Source: Gelidibacter algens (GTDB taxonomy: Bacteria > Bacteroidota > Bacteroidia > Flavobacteriales > Flavobacteriaceae). Taken from it: DNA of 64,000 nucleotides. Below, in pieces: positions 57,603 to 64,000 of the stretch. The position numbers and the translations under genes were made by a program. Position 1 is the stretch's first letter. Each line of letters starts with the position of its first letter. A model generated the notes under the pieces. It saw only the letters and a list, made by a program, of their open reading frames with translations, searched no databases and was not told the DNA's origin. The DNA lies in assembly GCF_001678675.1 (NCBI RefSeq), contig NZ_LZRN01000003.1, positions 124,001 through 188,000 on the forward strand. Direction: 5' to 3'.

Positions 57603-57833
57603 TTTATTAAGGCTCATATAAAAAATAGTTCTGCGGGGAAGGCGTAAAATCATCGCGAAAAATTTTTTGGAGGTTTAATTATTTCCTAATTTGCAGGCCC
57701 TAAGGGATGATTTCTCTCCCACGCTGCTTTTTCGAGCTTTATCGAAAGAATAAAGGTACAGTAGGAATGGTTATTTTACTCGCTTAGCGAGATATAATTA
57801 TTAATGTTTGCTTCTATAATACGTTGTCAAACC

Positions 57834-57849
57834 ATGTCTTTTTAGACAT
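57834..57849 (+). promoter_or_regulatory. Small hairpin ahead of rocD
   Basis: ATGTCT (57834-57839), four T's, then AGACAT (57844-57849), 21 bases before the rocD ATG. It may act in the leader RNA. No function is shown by the sequence. Confidence 0.35.
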
Positions 57850-57870
57850 AAAACCTTAAATTCTTATAAA

Positions 57871-59157
57871 ATGGCTGTTTTAAACCAATTAACTTCGCAA
57901 CAAGCGATCGATTTAGAAAACAAGTATGGTGCACACAATTACCATCCACTACCAGTAGTATTGAGTAAAGGAGAAGGTGTGTATGTATGGGATGTTGAAG
58001 GAAGAAAATATTATGATTTTCTTTCAGCCTATTCCGCTGTCAACCAAGGTCATTGTCATCCAAAAATCGTCAATGCCATGACCAAACAAGCACAGACCTT
58101 AACCTTAACCTCACGTGCGTTCCACAATGATATGTTGGGGAAATTTGAGGCCTATGCTGCAAAATATTTTGGGTTTGACAAAATATTACCAATGAATACA
58201 GGTGCGGAAGCTGTTGAGACGGCCCTCAAAATTTGTAGAAAATGGGCTTATGAAGTCAAAGGGATCCCAAACCATAAAGCAGAAATAATTGTTTGTGAAA
58301 ATAATTTTCATGGACGTACTACAACCATCATTTCATTTTCCAATGATCCTGTGGCACGCAAACATTTTGGACCTTTCACAGACGGTTTTATAAAAATTGA
58401 ATATGATAATTTGGAAGCATTGGAAGCAACGCTAAAAAGCACTCCAAATGTTGCAGGATTTTTGGTGGAACCTATTCAAGGTGAAGCTGGTGTTTATGTG
58501 CCTAGTGAAGATTATTTGTCAAAAGCCAAAGCCTTGTGTGAACAGTACAACGTCTTGTTTATAGCAGATGAAGTACAAACAGGCATTGCACGGACAGGTC
58601 GTTTATTGGCGACTTGTGGCGACTGTAGCTGTCCCGAAAAAAATTGTTCTGGCACCCCAGACGTGAAACCAGATATCTTAATTTTAGGAAAAGCCCTAAG
58701 TGGTGGCGCGTATCCTGTAAGTGCAGTTTTGGCGAATGATCCTATAATGAATGTGATACAACCAGGAAATCACGGTAGCACGTTTGGCGGAAACCCTATA
58801 GCTGCGGCCGTAGCAATGGCTGCTTTGGACGTTGTTCAAGAAGAAAAATTAGCTGAAAATGCTGATGTATTGGGACGACTCTTTAGAAGCGAATTGGATA
58901 CATTTATCCAAACCAGCAAGATCACTAAATTGGTGAGAGGAAAAGGTTTGCTCAACGCCATTGTGATCAATGATAGCGAAGACAGCGATACGGCTTGGAA
59001 TATTTGTTTGGCACTGCGTGATAACGGACTTTTAGCCAAACCAACCCACGGCAATATCATCCGTTTTGCGCCACCATTAGTGATCAATGAAGAACAACTT
59101 TTGGACTGTGTCCATATTATTATAAAAACATTGAAACAGTTTGAGCCTAATTCATAA
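57871..59157 (+). CDS. rocD: Ornithine aminotransferase
   Basis: A 428-residue class III aminotransferase that converts ornithine to glutamate semialdehyde. Motifs are [39 protein letters not shown] with PLP-binding D233, and the PLP lysine K274 in [12 protein letters not shown]. Between these last two sits an insert [16 protein letters not shown] with four cysteines (C249, C252, C254, C259) that most ornithine aminotransferases lack. It could bind a metal or form disulfides. Its stop overlaps the next ATG (TAATG). Confidence 0.93.
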   Translation: MAVLNQLTSQQAIDLENKYGAHNYHPLPVVLSKGEGVYVWDVEGRKYYDFLSAYSAVNQGHCHPKIVNAMTKQAQTLTLTSRAFHNDMLGKFEAYAAKYFGFDKILPMNTGAEAVETALKICRKWAYEVKGIPNHKAEIIVCENNFHGRTTTIISFSNDPVARKHFGPFTDGFIKIEYDNLEALEATLKSTPNVAGFLVEPIQGEAGVYVPSEDYLSKAKALCEQYNVLFIADEVQTGIARTGRLLATCGDCSCPEKNCSGTPDVKPDILILGKALSGGAYPVSAVLANDPIMNVIQPGNHGSTFGGNPIAAAVAMAALDVVQEEKLAENADVLGRLFRSELDTFIQTSKITKLVRGKGLLNAIVINDSEDSDTAWNICLALRDNGLLAKPTHGNIIRFAPPLVINEEQLLDCVHIIIKTLKQFEPNS

Positions 59158-59606
59158 TGATGGAAGAAAAATCTGCATTTGATACTTTTGAACTGAATCT
59201 CCCGCCAGCAATTTTAGGATTTTTAAAGGAAACTTCCACATGGACCTATTTTCTGTCCATTCTAGGATTTATTGGCATCGGACTTATGTTTCTTTTCGGA
59301 ATATTTTTTAGTGTTGTTATGGGGATGATGCCTGGAGGCAATCCGTATGAGGACTTGGGAATGGACATGTCCTATTTTGGAATTGTTTATGTTGTTTTTG
59401 GCCTGGTATACTTTTTCCCTGTGCTTTATCTCTTTAATTTTTCACGAAAAATGAAAGGTGCTTTAAACTCCAATAATAATGATGAGCTTACGGCAGCATT
59501 TTCAAATTTGAAGTCACATTACAAATTCTTGGGGATTTTCACCATGGCCATCATTAGTTTATATGTGTTGATTTTTGTGTTTGCAATCATTGCTGGAATG
59601 ATGTAG
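59157..59606 (+). CDS. Small membrane protein (DUF5362-like)
   Basis: A 149-residue membrane protein with about four hydrophobic segments. NFSRKMKGALNSNN and AAFSNLKSHYKFLGIFTM resemble the DUF5362 family of Bacteroidota. The ATG at 59157 or the one at 59160 may be used. Function unknown; it shares the rocD transcript and ends at a terminator. Confidence 0.72.
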   Translation: MMEEKSAFDTFELNLPPAILGFLKETSTWTYFLSILGFIGIGLMFLFGIFFSVVMGMMPGGNPYEDLGMDMSYFGIVYVVFGLVYFFPVLYLFNFSRKMKGALNSNNNDELTAAFSNLKSHYKFLGIFTMAIISLYVLIFVFAIIAGMM

Positions 59607-59631
59607 TAAAAGTAGGAAAGTTTATAAAATG

Positions 59632-59659
59632 AAAAAAGCGGCCGTAGAGCCGCTTTTTC
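59632..59659. terminator. Intrinsic terminator, likely bidirectional
   Basis: Stem AAAAAGCGGC (59633-59642) with GCCGCTTTTT (59649-59658), 6-base loop. It lies between the convergent rocD unit and DUF4190 gene. Confidence 0.88.
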
Positions 59660-59675
59660 ATTATTAAATAGGAAA

Positions 59676-60023
59676 TTATTTGTTTCTGCCTTCCTCCATA
59701 CCTTGGTTAAAGCTTCTCATAAATTCTTCTTGAGCTTCTTGCATGCCGTCATAGCCGATAGTTGTAAACATCCAAATGACATAGATTAAGAAAATTGCAT
59801 TTAAAACGATTCCAATTATAGCAAGAATTTTTCCAGTTTTTACATTTTGAAATCCTTTATAGATCTCAGGGTTCTCTGCATAAACTGCGGTTGCTTTGTT
59901 AGCCATTACTAAGGCGACGATACCTAAAGGTAAACCGATGATACCATAACAGCAGCAGGTCACTATTGATATGATCCCGAAGACTAAAATGAGTGTTGAA
60001 TTTGGTAATTGTTGTTGTTCCAT
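59676..60023 (-). CDS. DUF4190-like small membrane protein
   Basis: A 115-residue membrane protein with two hydrophobic blocks (LILVFGIISIVTCCCYGIIG and ILAIIGIVLNAIFLIYVIW). The CCC followed by GLPLGIVALVMA fits the DUF4190/CCC-motif family. The C-terminal 20 residues are acidic and soluble. Function is unknown. It lies 10 bases downstream of the DUF2752 gene and is probably co-transcribed. Confidence 0.8.
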   Translation of the reverse strand: MEQQQLPNSTLILVFGIISIVTCCCYGIIGLPLGIVALVMANKATAVYAENPEIYKGFQNVKTGKILAIIGIVLNAIFLIYVIWMFTTIGYDGMQEAQEEFMRSFNQGMEEGRNK

Positions 60024-60033
60024 GTAATTGGTT

Positions 60034-60297
60034 TTAGTTGGTTATTTTAATTAGAAAACTGATGACGATGATGGCAACATTAAGGCTTATCAATCCCATT
60101 TTGAGTCCATAATCGTACTTGAATTTTTTAAAGAGGTTAAATATAAGAAAAAGTGCCAATAAAAAAAGAGTGTATATAGCGGGATACATTTTAAATGCCA
60201 GAACGAATTCGCCTTTGAATAATAAGATTGTAGCACGTTGAATACCACAGCCCAAACACTCCACGCCAAACAATTGTTTGTTCAAACACGGCAGCAT
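60034..60297 (-). CDS. DUF2752 membrane protein
   Basis: An 87-residue product from ATG 60297 (MLPCLNKQLFGVECLGCGIQRA), which places the conserved CxGCG motif near the N-terminus as in other members. A longer frame starts at 60339. Two or three hydrophobic helices follow. Function unknown. DUF2752 and DUF4190 genes next to each other recur in Bacteroidota, as I recall it. Confidence 0.82.
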   Translation of the reverse strand: MLPCLNKQLFGVECLGCGIQRATILLFKGEFVLAFKMYPAIYTLFLLALFLIFNLFKKFKYDYGLKMGLISLNVAIIVISFLIKITN

Positions 60298-60457
60298 AAA
60301 ATCTTCAAGCTTGATAAGGCCAATCAAAGTCATGCACAAATGTATAAAAAGAAAGGAATTAATGCCATGATTTTTTTGAGACTAGATTTGCCAAAAACCA
60401 AAGCTCATTTGCTCCAAAATGTGTAATTTCGTTGTTTACTATTTAAATCATCATTCT

Positions 60458-60661
60458 ATGGATACATCACGGTTTATAAGTCTTTTATTAATAATCATTG
60501 GCGGATTGGTAGCCATTTACGCCAAAGCAGGAATGGATCAAAATCAATACGTACTCATTGGAGGTATTGTAATTTTGATGATAGGGGTGTATCGTATTTC
60601 AAAAAACATACCAAGCAAAAATGATTCAGGAGCGCCTTCTGATAATGACGAGAAACTATGA
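60458..60661 (+). CDS. Small two-helix membrane protein
   Basis: A 67-residue protein from ATG 60458 with two hydrophobic segments (FISLLLIIIGGLVAIYAK and YVLIGGIVILMIGVYRIS) and a hydrophilic tail. A longer frame from 60419 uses a TTG-like start and is less likely. Its stop overlaps the next ATG by four bases (60658-60661), so it is coupled to the Smr gene. Function unknown. Confidence 0.72.
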   Translation: MDTSRFISLLLIIIGGLVAIYAKAGMDQNQYVLIGGIVILMIGVYRISKNIPSKNDSGAPSDNDEKL

Positions 60662-61218
60662 AATTAAAAATAGGAGATAAGGTGACTGTTTTGGATGAAG
60701 CCATTTCTGGTAAGGTTTCAAAAATTGATGGTATGACCGTTTTTATTGATACTGACGACGGATTTCTTCTGGATTTCAATGAGAATGAATTGCTGAAATT
60801 GGATGACAAGGACACGTTGAAAGCCGAGGTTTTTTCTGAGCATTCATTTCGTGAGGTTATTTCAGAAAAGGAACAGACTGGCAAGCGGAAATCTGTAAAG
60901 GTCAAACCAAAAGACCGTAACCAACCAACAATGGAAGTAGATTTGCACATCCACAATTTGACAGAGAACCAACGTCATTTATCCAATTATGATATGTTGA
61001 CCCTGCAATTGGATACCGCACAACGTCAGTTGGAGTTTGCGATCAGCAAACGCATCCAAAAGATCGTTTTTATTCACGGCGTAGGAGAAGGTGTGCTCAA
61101 AATGGAATTGGAAACACTATTTGGACGCTATGAAAACCTCAAATTTTATGCTGCCGATTTTCAGAAATATGGGTTAGGGGCGATGGAAGTTTATATATTT
61201 CAAAATGTGCAACCTTGA
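60658..61218 (+). CDS. DUF2027/Smr-domain protein
   Basis: A 186-residue protein. The N-terminus (KIGDKVTVLDEAISGKVSKI) is an SH3-like/DUF2027 region; the linker is basic; the C-terminal Smr domain (about 95-180) has VDLHIHNL (H and D motif), FIHGVGEGVLK and FYAADFQKYGLGAMEV. Smr domains can cut DNA or RNA with structure preference, but the HGxGxG motif here is only partly as in nicking members. Probable ribosome- or nucleic-acid-linked function. Confidence 0.85.
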   Translation: MKLKIGDKVTVLDEAISGKVSKIDGMTVFIDTDDGFLLDFNENELLKLDDKDTLKAEVFSEHSFREVISEKEQTGKRKSVKVKPKDRNQPTMEVDLHIHNLTENQRHLSNYDMLTLQLDTAQRQLEFAISKRIQKIVFIHGVGEGVLKMELETLFGRYENLKFYAADFQKYGLGAMEVYIFQNVQP

Positions 61219-61288
61219 GTTCTATTGATCGTTACCACTGAAATTTTAAGACAACACTTCAGTAATAAAAACAACTACCATCAAGTTT

Positions 61289-62209
61289 CTATTCCTCTTG
61301 AATGGTAGTCGTGCTTTTGTAGGTTCCAAAATCTACCTCAGTCAAACTAATCACATTTAAATTGACATTTGAAATAACAAATTTCACGGTAATGATACGG
61401 TTATAACTGTTTTTATTAAATGATTGATAGTCATAAGTATCTTTAGCGTCGGCATTTAAATATCTAGAAACTGTTGGTGTTGACGTGTTTTCGTCACGAT
61501 CATCTTTTGGGTTTCCATTCGAATTTTCATCTTCTAGTCGCGTCAATACGCCATCGCCATCGTCGTCGTCGTCCAAATAATCTGGGGTGCCATCTCCGTC
61601 AGTATCTTGCGCTTTTGATAGGCCATCAGCTTCAGTATAGTTAGGTTTTTCATCAATAGTCAATACATTGTCATTATCGTCATCGGCATCAAGATAATCC
61701 GGAATGCCATCACCGTCAAAATCTGTTGGGTCAGTAGCAGGATTATTATCACCATCTAAATTTTTATCCTCTATTTCAGATGGAATGCCGTCAGCATCAT
61801 CATCAACAAAGGTAGTTATTGTAGTAACTGTACCAGAAGTTGCGGCATAATCATTTATAATAGTGGTGTTGGGGTCTGGTAAAAGATTACAAATCAAATT
61901 TTCAGGATCGCCGTTATACGTTCTGTAATTGAAATTGGTGCCACTACCATTAATTTCAAATGTGCTCGTGAAATTATTTGCCACTGGATTGAAAATAAGA
62001 GCAGTGGTAGGATTTTTATCAAAAATCAAGCTCAAAGATTCAGACGGATTTGTTTTTGTCTCAAATAGAAAATAAACCTCGGGATCTAAATTGCACAATG
62101 TAAGGTTTTTGTCAAAAGCCAATTCCACTTCAAGAATATCACCATCACTACAAGAAGTGACCAATACACATAAAACTAAGAGGTAAAGTAATTTTTGCAT
62201 TTCCATCAA
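61289..62209 (-). CDS. Calcium-repeat (thrombospondin type 3-like) lipoprotein
   Basis: A 306-residue lipoprotein (LLYLLVLCVLVTSC signal). After an N-terminal beta-rich domain, residues about 135-245 contain at least four Asp-rich TSP3-like repeats (DFDGDGIPDYLDADDDND, DTDGDGTPDYLDDDDD) that would bind calcium. A C-terminal segment ends near FGTYKSTTTIQEE. Such repeats stabilise surface proteins of this phylum. The binding partner is unknown. A divergent cysteine desulfurase lies 235 bases away. Confidence 0.8.
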   Translation of the reverse strand: MMEMQKLLYLLVLCVLVTSCSDGDILEVELAFDKNLTLCNLDPEVYFLFETKTNPSESLSLIFDKNPTTALIFNPVANNFTSTFEINGSGTNFNYRTYNGDPENLICNLLPDPNTTIINDYAATSGTVTTITTFVDDDADGIPSEIEDKNLDGDNNPATDPTDFDGDGIPDYLDADDDNDNVLTIDEKPNYTEADGLSKAQDTDGDGTPDYLDDDDDGDGVLTRLEDENSNGNPKDDRDENTSTPTVSRYLNADAKDTYDYQSFNKNSYNRIITVKFVISNVNLNVISLTEVDFGTYKSTTTIQEE

Positions 62210-62276
62210 TTTAGCAACAAAAATAAGTCATTCTGTAATTTATAAGGTGGCATCTTTCAAATAATTTTATTTGGAG

Positions 62277-62284
62277 TACTTTTG
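62277..62284 (+). promoter_or_regulatory. Possible -7 box upstream of the desulfurase
   Basis: TACTTTTG fits TAnnTTTG, 160 bases before the ATG at 62445; -33 is only TTTC at 18-base spacing. Weak. Confidence 0.25.
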
Positions 62285-62444
62285 TGTTTTGGAAGCTCTT
62301 TTTTAGTTGAAAGGTTATTGAGTTATTGGTGTGTTTGAACAAAATAACGTTTAGCTTAGGATTCAAGACTTATAAAAATCACCAGATCTATTCAATAGAG
62401 GTAATCTTTCATCCCAACGAATCATTCCACATTAATAAAGCACT

Positions 62445-63584
62445 ATGAAACAGGTTTATTTTGATAATGCAGCAACAACACCAATGAGGGACGCTGTTAT
62501 TGAGCGAATGGCAGACGTGATGCGTTTACAGTATGGCAATGCCTCTTCTACCCATGGTGTCGGGCGGTCAGCAAAATCATTGATGGAAACCTCCAGAAAA
62601 ACCATTGCGTCATTTTTAAATGTCCATGCTTCTGAAATTGTCTTTACGGCAGGAGGGACTGAAGCTGATAATTTAGTGTTACGAAGCGCTGTTAGAGATT
62701 TGGGTGTCACTGAAATCATTACCAGCAAATTGGAGCATCACGCTGTTTTATACACCGTTGAGCATCTCCAAAAGCAATATCCTATTACCGTTACCTATGT
62801 AAAAGTGCTTGAAAATGGAGCAGTTGATATAAATGATCTTGAGCGTTTATTACAATCGTCAAACAAGAAATTAGTCAGTTTGATGCACATCAATAATGAA
62901 ATTGGCAACAAACTTGATATCCAAAAAGTGGCGACACTTTGTAAAGCAAATAAAGCCTTATTCCATAGTGATACGGTGCAGTCTGTAGGCCATTATGATT
63001 TAGATTTGCAAGCTATTCCCATCGATTTTTTAGCAGCCAGTGCCCATAAATTCCATGGTCCAAAAGGTGTTGGATTTGCTTTTATCAGAAAAGGTTCTGG
63101 CATCAAAGCGTCTATTTTTGGAGGTGAGCAGGAGCGTGGGTATCGCGCCGGTACAGAAGCCATCCACAATATTGTAGGAATGGAAGAGGCTCTCAAATTA
63201 AGTTATGCCAATCTTGAAACAGAGCGTTCTCACATTTTAGAACTAAAAACCTATTTCATTGTGCAATTAAAAGCGTTGTCTCCAGGGATGTCGTTTAATG
63301 GCGGCTGTGAAAATTCAGAAGAAAGCACGTATACTTTGATTAACGTCTGTTTGCCAATTGCCGTAGAAAAAGGAGGGATGCTTCACTTTCAGCTCGATTT
63401 AAAGGGCATTGCATGTTCTAAAGGTTCTGCCTGCCAAAGTGGAAGTAATCAAAATTCGCATGTCCTTTCTGAAATTTTAAGTGCAGATAATTTATTAAAA
63501 CCTTCTGTTCGGTTTTCGTTTTCGAGTTTTAATAGCAAAGCTGAAGTGGATTATGTGATTGAAGTGCTAAGGGAATTTATATGA
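62445..63584 (+). CDS. Cysteine desulfurase (NifS/IscS-like)
   Basis: A 379-residue PLP enzyme that moves sulfur from cysteine for iron-sulfur cluster or thio-modification. YFDNAATTPM starts it. H-K motif AASAHKFHGPKG places PLP lysine K202. The catalytic Cys is C330 in GSACQSGSNQ; the short loop fits class I. No iscU or sufE partner is in the window, so it could serve thiouridine or cluster synthesis. Single gene. Confidence 0.9.
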   Translation: MKQVYFDNAATTPMRDAVIERMADVMRLQYGNASSTHGVGRSAKSLMETSRKTIASFLNVHASEIVFTAGGTEADNLVLRSAVRDLGVTEIITSKLEHHAVLYTVEHLQKQYPITVTYVKVLENGAVDINDLERLLQSSNKKLVSLMHINNEIGNKLDIQKVATLCKANKALFHSDTVQSVGHYDLDLQAIPIDFLAASAHKFHGPKGVGFAFIRKGSGIKASIFGGEQERGYRAGTEAIHNIVGMEEALKLSYANLETERSHILELKTYFIVQLKALSPGMSFNGGCENSEESTYTLINVCLPIAVEKGGMLHFQLDLKGIACSKGSACQSGSNQNSHVLSEILSADNLLKPSVRFSFSSFNSKAEVDYVIEVLREFI

Positions 63585-63645
63585 AGCTAAACACTATCCA
63601 GAATATAATTCAAAACTCGGCGCCTTTACGAGCAAGAAAAAAATC

Positions 63646-64000
63646 CTAAAACTTCATAGACAACCGCACGTTAAACACACGCGGACTCAAATAATTGGGA
63701 ATTGCATATTGGCGTTTGCTATATACATCTCTCACCCACGTATTTGTAATGGAGTTTTGAACATCAAACATATTAAAGACTTCCACACCAATGGTCAGTT
63801 CCTTAAACGCACTTTTCCAGTTGGCATTATACGTTTTTTCGCTATCTATAATCACATAAGAAAAACCAACATCGGCACGTTTATAATCCCGTAATCTGTT
63901 TTGGTATTCATAAGGATCAGCATAACTTGGAGAGCCACCAGGAACACCCGTATTATAAACCAAATTGAGATACACCTTTAATTCTGGAATATTGGGCACA
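63646..64000 (-). CDS. Partial TonB-dependent receptor, C-terminal barrel
   Basis: The last 117 or so residues of a minus-strand gene whose start lies beyond base 64000. FNMFDVQNSITNTWVRDV and the closing LSPRVFNVRLSMKF with terminal Phe are typical of the last strands of outer-membrane receptors of the TonB-dependent class. The ligand cannot be told. The 61 bases between it and the desulfurase hold nothing recognisable. Confidence 0.85.
   Translation of the reverse strand, partial: VPNIPELKVYLNLVYNTGVPGGSPSYADPYEYQNRLRDYKRADVGFSYVIIDSEKTYNANWKSAFKELTIGVEVFNMFDVQNSITNTWVRDVYSKRQYAIPNYLSPRVFNVRLSMKF

Overview
The window is chromosomal DNA from a low-GC member of the Bacteroidota, almost certainly a marine-type Flavobacteriaceae. 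This rests on gene content: a SusC/SusD polysaccharide locus, a type IX secretion C-terminal sorting domain, gliding genes gldF and gldG, a propeller/Y_Y_Y/LuxR-type regulator, several Flavobacteriia-typical DUF families, and TAnnTTTG-type promoter boxes. The genus cannot be fixed from the sequence. No rRNA, tRNA, CRISPR array, prophage or plasmid signature was seen. The only transposase is a REP-associated tyrosine transposase.

Region 1 (1-18637, plus LacI to 19711) is a polysaccharide utilisation locus, most likely for laminarin-type beta-1,3-glucan. It holds the end of a secreted glycosidase, a sugar/H+ symporter, a membrane-spanning regulator split by a frameshift, SusC, SusD, a PKD-containing surface lipoprotein, a GH16 lipoprotein, a GH3 beta-glucosidase, a second GH16 enzyme and a T9SS-secreted multimodular protein. 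A strong terminator and a LacI regulator close it. Surface GH16 enzymes would cut the glucan, SusCD and the lipoproteins would bind and import oligosaccharides, GH3 would release glucose and the symporter would take it up. A sorbosone/glucose-dehydrogenase-like lipoprotein and a TonB-dependent receptor follow (19881-23583).

Region 2 (23642-35145) is housekeeping: dnaN, gldF and gldG with an extra 164-aa gene between them, a damaged monooxygenase-like gene, a SAM-hydrolase-family gene, phoH, a small outer-membrane barrel, purC, a membrane acyltransferase and an alanine/sodium symporter.

Region 3 (35146-42678) is acyl-CoA metabolism: acs, a decayed gene remnant, a NYN-OST-HTH protein, and a three-gene acyl-CoA carboxylase (carrier, biotin carboxylase, carboxyltransferase).

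Region 4 (42752-54745) is mixed: tightly overlapping PrsW/NUDIX/class V aminotransferase/M42 peptidase genes, DUF4294, hemolysin III, a REP-associated transposase carrying a REP-like palindrome inside its own frame, an amidohydrolase, DUF4268, a ZIP transporter and two methyltransferases. Region 5 (54822-63999) holds DUF6048/DUF6452/rlmD, rocD, small membrane proteins, an Smr-domain protein, a calcium-repeat lipoprotein, a cysteine desulfurase and the end of a TonB-dependent receptor.

The most unusual signals are: (a) the regulator split exactly at an A AAA AAG slippery heptamer in the correct phase; (b) intergenic heptamer arrays whose units change but keep 7-bp phase; (c) the transposase gene with an in-frame 20-bp palindrome; (d) three indels within about 320 bp in gldF and the neighbouring monooxygenase; and (e) a shared, duplicated unknown module in the glucan locus. 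Homopolymer sequencing error is a serious alternative for (a) and (d).
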